Positions 1 through 10,200 of a stretch of DNA of 64,000 bases are shown here, in pieces; the stretch's first letter is position 1, and every line of letters begins with the position of its first letter. The notes under the pieces were generated by a model. It searched no databases, was not told the origin of the DNA, and saw nothing but the letters and a program-made list of their open reading frames with translations. A program made the position numbers and the translations under genes. This stretch comes from Nemertoderma westbladi (lineage: Eukaryota; Xenacoelomorpha; Nemertodermatida; Nemertodermatidae). The stretch lies in assembly GCA_032718475.1 (NCBI GenBank), contig JAUCBJ010007945.1, forward strand, positions 62,001 to 126,000. The letters run 5' to 3'.

Positions 1-1212
1 TTAGTAATGGCACCCTCTCCCTCTCTCCTTCGGGTTGTTCATTTAGTAATGGCACCCTCTCCCTCTCTCCTTTGGGTAGTTCATTTAGTAGTGGCACCCT
101 CTCCCTCTCTCCTACGGATTGTTCATTTAGTAATGGCACCCTCTCCCTCTCTCCTTCGGATTGTTCATTTAGTAATGGCACCCTCTCCCTCTCTCCTTCG
201 GGTTGTTCATTTAGTAATGCACCCTCTCCCTCTCTCCTACGGATTGTTCATTTAGTAATGGCACCCTCTCCCTCTCTCCTTCGGATTGTTCATTTAGTAA
301 TGGCACCCTCTCCCTCTCTCCTTCGGGTAGTTCATTTAGTAATGGCACCCTCTCCCTCTCTCCTTCGGGTTGTTCATTTAGTAATGGCACCCTCTCCCTC
401 TCTCCTTCGGGTTGTTCATTTAGTAATGGCACCCTCTCCCTCTCTCCTTCGGGTAGTTCATTTAGTAATGGCACCCTCTCCCTCTCTCCTTCGGGTAGTT
501 CATTTCGTAATGGCACCCTCTCCCTCTCTCCTTCGGGTTGTTCATTTAGTAATGGCACCCTCTCCCTCTCTCCTTCGGATTGTTCATTTAGTAATGGCAC
601 CCTCTCCCTCTCTCCTTCGGGTTGTTCATTTAGTAATGGCACCCTCTCCCTCTCTCCTTCGGGTAGTTCATTTAGTAATGGCACCCTCTCCCTCTCTCCT
701 TCGGGTTGTTCATTTAGTAATGGCACCCCCTCCCTCTCTCCTTCGGGTTGTTCATTTAGTAATGGCACCCCCTCCCTCTCTCCTTCGGGTAGTTCATTTA
801 GTAATGGCACCCTCTCCCTCTCTCCTTCGGGTAGTTCATTTAGTAATGGCACCCTCTCCCTCTCTCCTTCGGGTTGTTCATTTAGTAATGGCACCCTCTC
901 CCTCTCTCCTTCGGGTTGTTCATTTAGTAATGGCACCCTCTCCCTCTCTCCTACGGATTGTTCATTTAGTAATGGCACCCTCTCCCTCTCTCCTTCGGGT
1001 AGTTCATTTAGTAATGGCACCCTCTCCCTCTCTCCTTCGGGTAGTTCATTTAGTAATGGCACCCTCTCCCTCTCTCCTTCGGGTAGTTCATTTAGTAATG
1101 GCACCCTCTCCCCCTCTCCTTCGGGTTGTTCATTTAGTAATGGCACCCTCTCCCTCTCTCCTACGGATTGTTCATTTAGTAATGGCACCCTCTCCCTCTC
1201 TCCTTCGGGTTG
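1..1212 (+). repeat. 42-bp tandem array upstream of dynein exon
   Basis: About 29 head-to-tail copies of a 42-bp unit. Each unit has a long pyrimidine tract (CCCTCTCCCTCTCTCCTTCGG) followed by TTCATTTAGTAATGG. Copies differ by a few substitutions, such as ggtagttc/ggttgttc and ctacggat/cttcgggt, and one copy near 217 lacks a base. The array starts before the window and ends 27 bases before the next dynein exon, so it lies in the preceding intron. Because 42 is divisible by 3, long open frames run through it on both strands; they are repeat artefacts. Each unit has the layout of a 3' splice site: a pyrimidine tract, then TTTAG. Confidence 0.95.
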
Positions 1213-1239
1213 ACCTTATTAATTAAATTTCCATTTTAG

Positions 1240-1452
1240 ATTAAAGATAGACTAAAGAAGATGGGCGCTCTGCAACCAATGAATATATTTCTACGCCAGG
1301 AGTTAGACCGGATGCAAAGGATCATAACAGTTGTTAGAAACGATCTTAAAGATCTCAAATTAGCTATTGAGGGAACTATTATAATGAATGATGATCTCAG
1401 AGATGCGTTGGACAACATGTATGATGCTAGAGTTCCAAACACATGGAAGAAG
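1240..1452 (+). CDS. DNAH5/8: Dynein heavy chain exon A (partial gene, 71 codons)
   Basis: This exon encodes the start of the C-terminal region of an axonemal outer-arm dynein heavy chain, the microtubule motor of cilia and flagella. Recognisable conserved stretches are [40 protein letters not shown] and a terminal TWKK. The start is set by the acceptor TTTCCATTTTAG ending at 1239, which gives an in-frame IKDRLKK lead-in. The end is set by AAG followed by GCTAGT at 1453. The downstream exon at 23405 continues the protein in phase 0 with [11 protein letters not shown], as expected for the family. An ATG lies at 1261 but is internal to the protein. Upstream exons, about 4,300 codons in this family, lie outside the window. 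DNAH5 and DNAH8 cannot be told apart from this part. Confidence 0.92.
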
Positions 1453-1458
1453 GCTAGT
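1453..1458 (+). other. GC-type 5' splice donor (GCTAGT) of a 22-kb intron
   Basis: The exon ends AAG and the intron begins GCTAGT. No GT in the vicinity keeps the protein in phase with exon B, whereas using GC joins TWKK to VSWQ exactly. AAG|GC-A/T-AGT agrees with the strong flanking consensus known for rare GC-AG introns. The intron runs 1453-23404. Confidence 0.75.
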
Positions 1459-1497
1459 CCTAATAATTCTATATTATAGTTTCGGTTTAATAAAATT

Positions 1498-2944
1498 GTC
1501 AACCTCTTCATTCATTGTCAACCTCCTTATTTATTGTCAACCTCCTTATTCATTGTCAACCTCCTTATTCATTGTCAACCTCCTTATTCATTGTCAACCT
1601 CCTTATTTATTGTCAACCTCCTTATTCATTGTCAACCTCCTTATTCATTGTCAACCTCCTTATTCATTGTCAACCTCCTTATTCATTGTCAACCTCCTCA
1701 TTCATTGTCAACCTCCTCATTCATTGTCAACCTCCTTATTCATTGTCAACCTCCTTATTCATTGTCAACCTCCTTATTCATTGTCAACCTCCTCATTCAT
1801 TGTCAACCTCCTCATTCATTGTCAACCTCCTTATTCATTGTCAACCTCCTTATTCATTGTCAACCTCCTTATTCATTGTCAACCTCCTTATTCATTGTCA
1901 ACCTCCTTATTCATTGTCAACCTCCTTATTCATTGTCAACCTCCTTATTCATTGTCAACCTCCTTATTCATTGTCAACCTCCTTATTCATTGTCAACCTC
2001 CTTATTCATTGTCAACCTCCTTATTCATTGTCAACCTCCTCATTCATTGTCAACCTCCTCATTCATTGTCAACCTCCTCATTCATTGTCAACCTCCTTAT
2101 TTATTGTCAACCTCCTTATTTATTGTCAACCTCCTTATTCATTGTCAACCTCCTTATTCATTGTCAACCTCCTTATTCATTGTCAACCTCCTTATTTATT
2201 GTCAACCTCCTTATTCATTGTCAACCTCCTTATTCATTGTCAACCTCCTTATTCATTGTCAACCTCCTTATTCATTGTCAACCTCCTTATTCATTGTCAA
2301 CCTCCTCATTCATTGTCAACCTCCTTATTCATTGTCAACCTCCTTATTCATTGTCAACCTCCTTATTCATTGTCAACCTCCTCATTCATTGTCAACCTCC
2401 TTATTCATTGTCAACCTCCTTATTCATTGTCAACCATATCATTCATTGTCAACCTCCTTATTCATTGTCAACCTCCTTATTCATTGTCAACCTCCTCATT
2501 CATTGTCAACCTCCTCATTCATTGTCAACCTCCTCATTCATTGTCAACCTCCTTATTTATTGTCAACCTCCTTATTCATTGTCAACCTCCTTATTAATTG
2601 TCAACCTCCTTATTCATTGTCAACCTCCTTATTCATTGTCAACCTCCTTATTCATTGTCAACCTCCTTATTCATTGTCAACCTCCTTATTCATTGTCAAC
2701 CTCCTTATTCATTGTCAACCTCCTTATTCATTGTCAACCTCCTTATTCATTGTCAACCTCCTCATTCATTGTCAACCTCCTTATTCATTGTCAACCTCCT
2801 TATTCATTGTCAACCTCCTTATTCATTGTCAACCTCCTTATTCATTGTCAACCTCCTTATTCATTGTCAACCTCCTTATTCATTGTCAACCTCCTTATTC
2901 ATTGTCAACCTCCTTATTCATTGTCAACCTCCTTATTCATTGTC
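1498..2944 (+). repeat. 19-bp satellite array, left part
   Basis: About 76 copies of a 19-bp unit, TCAACCTCCTTATTCATTG, with C/T variants (ctcattc, tttattg). It begins 45 bases after the dynein GC donor and is interrupted at 2945 by a BEL/Pao element, resuming at 11693. Because 19 is not a multiple of 3 and the unit has no stop codon, all three forward frames stay open (repeating [17 protein letters not shown]). This is not a protein. No AG dinucleotide occurs in the unit on this strand. Confidence 0.97.
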
Positions 2945-4725
2945 GTAAAGTCCATAGAAGCAACGCAGTGGAAATTTATAGTTGTCTGACTGAGCCTGCA
3001 AAGGACTCGGGCAGGCACTATAACGTCGCGACGATCACTCAACCAGCGGTGTCATTACATCTGTTGATCGAGCGAACTTCATCAATGAGACGGCTCATCC
3101 ACCACATTATAACCCTCCGCAACTTCCTACGGTGGAAAGACAACAAACCGATAGTTCAACGGAGTATACAAGAACTCATTATCGCGGAGAAGTGTATCGT
3201 TGGATATGTCCAGAGAGAAAGTTTCCCCGATGAGTGGGAACAACTTAGTGCGGGCAAAACCTTGAAACCGGACAGCCCAGTCTACCAGCTGAGACCAATG
3301 ATGGGAGAGGACGGACTGATCCGACTAAATACCCGGATGGCAAACGCCCCGGTCGAATATGAGGTTAAATACCCGGCGCTTCTGCCCGGAACGTCAACAC
3401 TAGCCAAGCTATTAATTCAACAATGTCACGAGGAAAACCATCATGCAGGACAGAACTGGATTATAGTTAATATAAGACAAAGATATTGGATCACCCACAT
3501 CCAGCCACTGATCCGGAAAGTGTTGAAACGTTGCTTTACCTGCAGAAGATATCTAGCGCCACCACTCACTCAAAAGATGGCCGACTTACCAGCCACCCGT
3601 CTACAAGCAGATTCCCCACCGTTCTACGTCACCGGAGTGGACTGCTTCGGACCGTTTACGGTCATCGAACGGCGATCCAACATCAAATGCTGGGGAGCCA
3701 TCTTCACCTGCCTTAGGTCTAGGGCAATCTACCTAGACATTGTGGTAAACCTGACGCAACACGCATTCATCAACGCTCTGCGTCGGTTCGTGGCGAACAA
3801 CGGGACATGTCGCCACATGTATTCCGATAATGGTACAAACTTTGTGGGAGGAGAACGAGAACTTAGAGAGGCGATCGAGGGATGGTTTACCGACAACACC
3901 GCATCCCAAGTCTGGAAGGAACACCAGATACAGTGGCACTTCCAGACCCCCTTAGCACCCCATACAAGCGGGGTATGGGAGAAACTGATCGACTTAGTGA
4001 AACGGTCCATGCGCGTCGCTCTAGGAGACACCCGGGTAACCCATGACACCCTCCGCACAACATTCTGCGAGATCACGGCTACACTGAACAACCGACCCAT
4101 TGTCCCTATCCGCAACGACCCCACAGACCTGGAGCCCCTCACTCCTAACCACCTACTGGGGAGACCCAAAACCCATGTTCTCCCAGAGACCATGTTTCCG
4201 GATCCCAGCGATATCGCGAGACATACAAATTGGAAGAAGGCCCAAGCGTTGGCAGCGCATTGGTGGAGAATCTGGGCCCAGGAGTACCTCATAACCCTCC
4301 GGACCAGGAGGAAGTGGAACAACACCTACAGGAATGTTGCAGTTGGCGACATGGTATTAGTAAAAGAAGATCTCAAAGACCGCGTCCACTGGCCTGTGGC
4401 GCGAGTCGTGACCATACACCCAAGCAAAGACGGACTTGCGAGGACTGTGACGATACGAACGGCAAAGGGCCACTACCAACGCCCTATCCAGAAGCTGTGC
4501 CTTCTCGAAGGCAATGACAGTGGTGACTCTACGAGAGGTGACAAGTTCCCTACTCAAGATCCTGCTGCGGACATTGGTGACAATTATAAAAAGGGCCACT
4601 ACCAACGCCCTATCCAGAGGCTGTGCCTTCTCGAAGGCAATGACAGTGGTGATTCTACGAGAGGTGATAAGTTCCCTACTACGGATCCTGCTGCAGACAT
4701 TGGTGACAATTACAAATGCGTTTAA
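2945..4725 (+). CDS. BEL/Pao pol, C-terminal part: integrase
   Basis: The frame is open from the array junction to TAA at 4723-4725, about 590 codons of element sequence. In order it shows a linker, an HHCC zinc site (CHEENHHAG then CFTC), and the integrase DDE core. The core has Asp in TGVDCFG, Asp in YSDNGTNFVGG, and Glu in SGVWEKLIDLVK. A C-terminal DUF5641-like segment (VGDMVLVKED, WPVARVV, CLLEG) follows. Integrase inserts the element cDNA into chromosomes. The 5' end is truncated, with no start codon or RT, so the protein is unlikely to be made in native form. The C-terminus carries an internal 42-residue duplication. The frame is otherwise undamaged. Confidence 0.85.
4465..4716 (+). 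repeat. 126-bp tandem duplication in integrase C-terminus
   Basis: Two copies of a 126-bp unit, the second starting at 4591, encode GHYQRPIQ(K/R)LCLLEGNDSG and onward to DIGDNYK twice, in frame. The copies differ by only a few substitutions, so the duplication is recent. Confidence 0.9.
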
Positions 4726-5017
4726 ACCCTTCTCATCCTGTTGACAAACTTTTAAAATGTGATTTATCGACAATGAAAATGGACCCCCCTTAAACCAACT
4801 GTAACCACGCAATGGTATTTGTGTTTCCTCGTGTGTTATGTGGAGTCCAGCGTCACCCTGCAGATGTTTCGACTGACGCAGGGTCGTTTATGTATTGTTT
4901 ACCCTGATTTTGGTCATCGGGACCAACGGTATTGGATTATTGGAAATGGTAAAGATTTGAAGTGGAATTCATTGTATCCATTGTAATATGTTATGTTGTC
5001 CGTTGCGTGCGCAGTTC
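4726..5017. other. Spacer after BEL/Pao integrase
   Basis: Non-coding sequence between the pol stop and the roughly 170-bp repeat block. I recognise nothing in it. Confidence 0.5.
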
Positions 5018-5391
5018 GGGGCGTAGGCGGTGTAACGAGTCCAGCTGTAGATCCCGGATTGCCGCGCAACACCCCCTCTATCCCGTTATTCTGGTGGGTC
5101 CATGGTGCATCCACATGACTTCGAAGATAGGGGGTTTTATGTTCTCAGTCGCGTTATTCTGGTGGGACCGTTGCGTGGATTTTGGGGCGTAGGCGGTGTA
5201 ACGAGTCCAGCTGTAGATCCCAGAATGTTGCGTAACACCATCCCACATGACTTCGTCAGCTGAGCTTTATGTTGTTGGGAGTGTTATTCTGGTGGGTCCC
5301 TGGTGCATTCCACGTGACTTCACTCCCAGCGTCTTCATTGTCCGTTACGTGCGCAGTTTGGGGCGTAGGCGGTGTAACGAGTCCAGCTGTA
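5018..5391 (+). repeat. Tandem repeat block of about 170 bp, three copies
   Basis: Copies starting with GGGGCGTAGGCGGTGTAACG occur at 5018, 5185 and 5360 (spacing 167 and 175). The third copy is interrupted after GAGTCCAGCTGTA by the LINE and continues after it at 6846. A tandem block also lies between pol and ORF3 in the second BEL/Pao element, so this may be a structural habit of the family. Confidence 0.8.
5379..5391 (+). repeat. Target-site duplication of nested LINE, left copy
   Basis: GAGTCCAGCTGTA here is repeated at 6833-6845 on the other side of the LINE. After the right copy the tandem unit resumes (GATCCCAGATTGCCGCG), which confirms the pre-insertion sequence. Confidence 0.88.
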
Positions 5392-6832
5392 CTACTACTA
5401 CTACTAGGATCGGCATGCTGCATTGCAGCTGCATTTTTAAGAATGCTGTGCCGGCTTGTCAACAAAATTGCACCGCCACGACTCCCTATCACCCATGACA
5501 TTTGCTAGATCATCCGCATCTTTAAGGCCAGTGTCCTTTAAGATGCGTCTCAAGAAAGTCATGGGCTGTCCACCATGCTTATTCACTCCATGAGGCTGCC
5601 AAAGTACAAGATTATGCACTGGCTGGTCCTCACGGCGAAAGCAATGTCCTGCAAAGCGGAGGCGATTTTGTTCTAGTGTCAAGCTTGGGGGAACCAATGA
5701 GACACCTCCAATGTTATATAGTGTCTGGTTGGAGATGTGTGCATTGTACTTGACACAATGAACCCGGCGTAGCATTCTTGTGAATGTGCCATCCAGAGAT
5801 TTGGTGTCCTCAGCAGTTAGAGCCCAGCATGGACTCCCGTAGAGGAGTACTGGAACTACTGCTGCTCTAAATAATCGGACCTTAAGTTTCCGATTAATTC
5901 TAGGTGACTTCCAAATCCTGGAAAGCCTATTCAAGGCTGCCCATGCCTTTCCCTTACGTATTCGAAGGTCCTCACCTGACTTCCGGATCCATGATCCCAG
6001 GTAACAGAAGTCGTCCACATGCTCAAGCATACCATCCTTTGAGCTTATGCTCATCCGATCAGAGACTTGCTGAGGACTTTCAAAGTTAACTGTCAGAATT
6101 TTGGTCTTTCTGGAGTTAATAAAAAGACCAACACTAGAAGCAGCATGTTCTAATGAGCTGAGGAGCCGCTGGGCTCCATCTAATGATTCTGAGAGTACAC
6201 CTAAGTCATCAGCAAAGTCTAGATCAGTTAGGTACTTGGCAGGATTTCCTCGACTTCTGGAGCCAGTAGGTGGAGTTATCATCACCCCATCATCATTATG
6301 ATGATCTAAGGACATGCGTAGAACATAGTCAACCACAATAATGAACAAGAATGGTGCAAGTGTGTCTCCTTGGAGGACGCCCCATAACACTTCAAATGGT
6401 TCTGTGTCACCGTCAACAGTAGACACAAATGTTGTCGAACCATCGTATACTGATCTGATTGCTGCAATAATTTCATCAGGAATCCCATATAATGAAAGTA
6501 TGCTGAACATACGTGAGCGAGAGACTGAATCAAAGGCCTTGAAGAAGTCAACAAAGATAACAGCCAGATGCCTGTCTTTCTTTTTTGATAACTCTTCAAT
6601 TATCCTTCTAAGTGCCAAAATGGGCTCCATGGTCCCACGACCTTTACGGAACCCATTCTGATTTCCACGTAGCAGTCTCTCAATGGGATCCCTGATGCGA
6701 TTTAATAGAATTCTATTGTATAGTTTTGCAGCAATCGAGATCAATGAGATTCCCCGAAACGAACCATAGAGTGTTAGGTTGCCCTTCTTGGGAACTGGCA
6801 CCAACTTATTTGTTTTCATTTCTTGTGGGACT
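5392..6832 (-). mobile_element. 5'-truncated LINE nested in BEL/Pao element 1
   Basis: A non-LTR retrotransposon copy in minus orientation. Its 3' end is a short AGT-triplet tail (CTACTACTACTA on the + strand) at 5392, and its 5' end is truncated inside the reverse transcriptase. A 13-bp target duplication flanks it. The open frame is almost undamaged, so the insertion looks young. A second, more decayed copy lies at 48095-49063. Confidence 0.9.
5437..6832 (-). pseudogene. LINE reverse transcriptase, 5'-truncated
   Basis: About 465 codons of non-LTR reverse transcriptase remain, with no endonuclease domain. Visible motifs are LVPVPKKGN, FRGISLISIAAKLYNRIL (finger), GFRKGRGT, VIFVDFFKAFDSVSR (catalytic Asp), WGVLQGDTLAPFLF, LDFADDLGVLS (active-site DD, with F replacing Y), LLYGSPCW and FTRMLRRVHCVKYN. 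The C-terminal part with LRFAGHCFRREDQPVHNLVLWQPHG resembles RTE/Nimb-like LINEs rather than CR1; the clade is not certain. The frame runs to a stop at 5437-5439 with only about 45 bases of 3' UTR. It is broken only by the 5' truncation. Confidence 0.9.
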
Positions 6833-6845
6833 GAGTCCAGCTGTA
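6833..6845 (+). repeat. Target-site duplication of nested LINE, right copy
   Basis: GAGTCCAGCTGTA, identical to 5379-5391. Confidence 0.88.
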
Positions 6846-7421
6846 GATCCCAGATTGCCGCGTAACACCCCTTCCACAACGAAAATTTACCAAAGAAGAT
6901 GATTGAATGTAGTTGGTAATGATGAAAAGAAACAGACAACTCTACTATAAACCGAATGATGACGCGTATGATGATGAAAATGTAATGATGCGCACCCTGG
7001 TGCTGCGCTTATAACAAATGATGATAGCCGGGGGGCTATAACCCCAATGATGATGTGGAAATAAACAAAAATAAAGAATAAATGGTGGAACTAAATGATG
7101 AAATATATGTATTGAAATAATGAAATGTGAAATGAAATAATGAGAAATGGAAAAAAGACAAAAAAAATGTATAAAATGTATTAATAAAGAATTGGAAAAA
7201 AGAAGAGGACATAAAAAGTCATAAAACTGGTTGGATATTAATGTATAGCTATAGTAACTGTAAATGCTGAATGTTAGCAATAAGATGGTAGATGCCTATA
7301 TAGCAATGTTATTTAATAAACTGAATTAAAAATAAACTGAATTATTCTGCAATCACTATAGTTTCAGACTTTCTGGACTTATAATTAACTGATCTAATTT
7401 GTAACGGACATAATCGTAAAT
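6846..7421. other. AT-rich spacer before ORF3 of BEL/Pao element 1
   Basis: It starts with the remainder of the interrupted tandem unit, then continues as A-rich sequence with many AATGATGA-like short motifs. No coding sequence is supported. It may be leader sequence for ORF3. Confidence 0.6.
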
Positions 7422-10022
7422 ATGGACCCAAATCGCCAAATTATCGGCGAATTACGTAATACGATAGATCTACTGGAATATCCGCAACCTGGATCCCCTA
7501 ACTTTGATACGAATTGGAACGCCCTGATAAATGAGAATGTGCGAGTCGTTAAATTCACCGGGCGAGAGGGACCGGACTCCAAGAATCTACGAGCCCTCCG
7601 GTTGGCCGATGCTAGTATGAGACTGAAAAGAACTCGGAACGCAAAGGCCACCGGAGAGGACGAGATGTCGTACTGGGATACGTTCCGGCAAAGCGTCTAC
7701 AAATCCCGATGTCTGATATACGACAACGAAGGAAACGCGACGCCCACCTCGAAAGCGATTACGTTGGCGCGATGTCAAAGTTTCGTCGACGACAAGAATA
7801 CGTACCTCGCCCACTGGGGAAACCTGTCGGAGTGTACGGCGACGCTACGAGAGGAACGTATATCGATCATCCAGAATCGCGACGACTACCAGGAAAAGTA
7901 CGGGGCGAAAGAATACGGTCGATCCTTGGTCATCGTCCTCGGAACCCTGGACGGTTTGGTATTGGTGTGTCGAATATTCCCGACACCCAGACAGGAAGTG
8001 CAGGCAGCCGGAGCGATCTGGTTACTACCTCCGGAAATCCAAAAGATCCTCTTCGACTTCGACGTCATTAAAATTGGGTCGGATATAAAGGCGGACGTCC
8101 GGAACGACTACGCGAACGCTCCTTCAGGAAGAGACCGTCGAGACGACCTCAACGCCCTTAGTCATTGCGTCGACACCCAAACGCTATTAGCCTGGTTACG
8201 ATTCGCCGAGTTCATGCGAGGTTTCCGCGAGGTGAGACCGACGAAATCCGGGATTGGCTATCTCGCCGTGCTAAATGGCGGCATCGACTTCAAACCCCAG
8301 AAATTCCGGGATTATAATAAAATATATGGTGGATACCCGGGATTAGAAATAAAGAGCGAGCGAGAGGGTCTATGGAAGGACGTTGAGAGAAAGTGGACGA
8401 TACACCAAAGGTGGGAGAATCCGGATCGACGGAACTACATCTACGTCGTTATGGAATCATACACCGTCGCTAAGTTTATCTGTAAAACTCTCGATAACCT
8501 CATTACGGCGGTTCCTCTTTCCTTCGTCGACTACGACTGGAACGAGGTTATAAACCACGCGTTTAAAGCGGTCGAGAAAATTACACCGGGAGAGACGAAA
8601 ACGCTCACTGTTATCGATTCCTGGGACGAGAACGGACCTTACGACATCCCTATGATTACCGATCTTCTCGGCGCAGAGGAGCCTCTGATTTCTTCGGAAG
8701 GGGAAGAACTATGGCTACAGGAGGGTGTTCTATTATCCACCCCAAAGCGACAACTCGAGCCGGAAGCCACGTACGGACCGGCCGCCAAACGGGTTGCCTC
8801 GGCCGAACCGACGACGAGAGCAGGCGCTTACGCCCCACTCGGCTCCGGTAGCCCTGCGAGGGAGGTAGCCACTACCTCTGCATTGAGCGACTTCGGCGAC
8901 ATATGCCAAAGGTTATCCCCATATCCTTTCCCGGGTGGCGAAGACTGGTCTTCGGAGATTCCGAGTACCAGCAATCAACGGTCCCGCTCAGCGATACTGG
9001 TTGAAAAGGGTCCCAGCGCTGCGCCGACTCCCGACGATCTCCTCGGAATCCCTCCGTCGAAAACCCCGGCACCTCTTCGCCGACCAGCGGTGGCTACTAC
9101 ACCTTCCGTCCCTCAGGATCCTATGCGATTAACCCGTTGGTACGCTGAGCAAACCGAATGGATCCACCGCCAGAAACGGTCGTCCGAGTTGAGACCGGCA
9201 GGACACAAAGAAGTTTATCGGAGCGAGAACCTACTACGCCAAAGCCCAGCCTTCCGCGGGCTACCGACCACCGCGAATATTCAAAAGAGCGACCGACGAC
9301 TCGAGTATTACGTCGGCGTCCCGATTCCGATATTCCCCGGTCGAGAGATGCAGCTGGAGGTGTGCGGTAACTGCGGTTCGGAGCAGTGCCCACGCGGTAG
9401 AAGAAATCGGGTTACCGATTCGTGCCTCCAGCTCCTCGGGATACCTTACTGCCCATACTGCGCGACATCGGGCCACGATGTTTCAGTCTGTCCGGTCCTC
9501 TATAACCTCTGCACTACGTGCGGTTTCCGTGGACATTCCGCTAGCCCCCGCTGCTATATAAAATGTTATAGTAAAGACGTTACCGCTATGGGGAATATGG
9601 TCATGTTTGAAACATACGCAAACAGCCACATAAGGACCAAAGTGCGGAGAAACGCTCGGAATATCGCGCAGGAGATGGCGTGCGGGTATTTCTCCTTCCC
9701 GGAACGCCTCCACACGTCGGCCACGCTACCTTTCCATTACGTGGATCTGTTGCTGAGCGCCGGATTATTCGGCCCATTCGAAGTCATTAGACGCTTATAC
9801 TCGTATAAAGAGGAGTTCGGTGACGGAAAGTGGTTCCTAGAGGCGCGCAACGCCGAGTTGGAAAGAAGAACCGATATGATCCCGATACCATCGAAAGGAA
9901 GAGCCGCCAGGAGACAAGCCGAAGCGTTGCTCACGATGGATGTTGACGCTGCCCTTCCAGCTCTAGCGATCGATGAGAGTCGACGGGCGAAGAGGAGAAA
10001 GGCGTATCAAAGAAAGAAATAG
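7422..10022 (+). CDS. BEL/Pao element 1 ORF3: exonuclease-fold-like, zinc-knuckle protein
   Basis: An intact 866-codon frame beginning at an ATG. Residues about 165-270 look like a DEDD 3'-5' exonuclease core: a hydrophobic strand (LVIVLG, LVLVCRIF), then VIKIGSDIKADVRNDY, then CVDTQTLLAWLRFAEF. The usual first-motif DxE acids are not visible, so activity is doubtful. A low-complexity Pro/Ser/Arg region follows (about 440-620). Near 680-735 lie cysteine clusters: a degenerate CGNCGSEQC, then CPYCATSGHDVSVC (CCHC) and CTTCGFRGHSASPRC. The C-terminus is basic (RRAKRRKAYQRKK), suggesting a nucleic-acid binding or nuclear role. It is related to the frame at 59549-62095 and to the fragment at 35741-36696; all three follow BEL/Pao pol. 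Function is inferred only from fold-like patterns. Confidence 0.8.
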   Translation: MDPNRQIIGELRNTIDLLEYPQPGSPNFDTNWNALINENVRVVKFTGREGPDSKNLRALRLADASMRLKRTRNAKATGEDEMSYWDTFRQSVYKSRCLIYDNEGNATPTSKAITLARCQSFVDDKNTYLAHWGNLSECTATLREERISIIQNRDDYQEKYGAKEYGRSLVIVLGTLDGLVLVCRIFPTPRQEVQAAGAIWLLPPEIQKILFDFDVIKIGSDIKADVRNDYANAPSGRDRRDDLNALSHCVDTQTLLAWLRFAEFMRGFREVRPTKSGIGYLAVLNGGIDFKPQKFRDYNKIYGGYPGLEIKSEREGLWKDVERKWTIHQRWENPDRRNYIYVVMESYTVAKFICKTLDNLITAVPLSFVDYDWNEVINHAFKAVEKITPGETKTLTVIDSWDENGPYDIPMITDLLGAEEPLISSEGEELWLQEGVLLSTPKRQLEPEATYGPAAKRVASAEPTTRAGAYAPLGSGSPAREVATTSALSDFGDICQRLSPYPFPGGEDWSSEIPSTSNQRSRSAILVEKGPSAAPTPDDLLGIPPSKTPAPLRRPAVATTPSVPQDPMRLTRWYAEQTEWIHRQKRSSELRPAGHKEVYRSENLLRQSPAFRGLPTTANIQKSDRRLEYYVGVPIPIFPGREMQLEVCGNCGSEQCPRGRRNRVTDSCLQLLGIPYCPYCATSGHDVSVCPVLYNLCTTCGFRGHSASPRCYIKCYSKDVTAMGNMVMFETYANSHIRTKVRRNARNIAQEMACGYFSFPERLHTSATLPFHYVDLLLSAGLFGPFEVIRRLYSYKEEFGDGKWFLEARNAELERRTDMIPIPSKGRAARRQAEALLTMDVDAALPALAIDESRRAKRRKAYQRKK

Positions 10023-10190
10023 TGGACCGGGATATTCCAGGAACATTTATTGAACATTTATTTTTATACACATATATATCTATAAACTCTAGGCCAAATT
10101 AATTAAGACTATGCAATATTAAATTTGGGTTTTTTATATTGGGAATGACCTACGCAAACTCAATCTACCGATAGACCTCACGAAGGTCAT

Positions 10191-10199
10191 TGGGGGGGA
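10191..10199 (+). promoter_or_regulatory. Polypurine tract before 3' LTR of BEL/Pao element 1
   Basis: The sequence CATTGGGGGGGAC abuts TGTTCGCGG. The same arrangement (a G run, a short spacer, then TGTT) precedes the right LTR of the second element at 62799-62807. In LTR elements this run primes plus-strand DNA synthesis. Confidence 0.65.
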
Positions 10200-10200
10200 C

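Noticed and set aside
72-1226. Frames of 384 and 325 codons on opposite strands
   Set aside because: By-products of a 42-bp array; both strands stay open because the unit is a multiple of 3.
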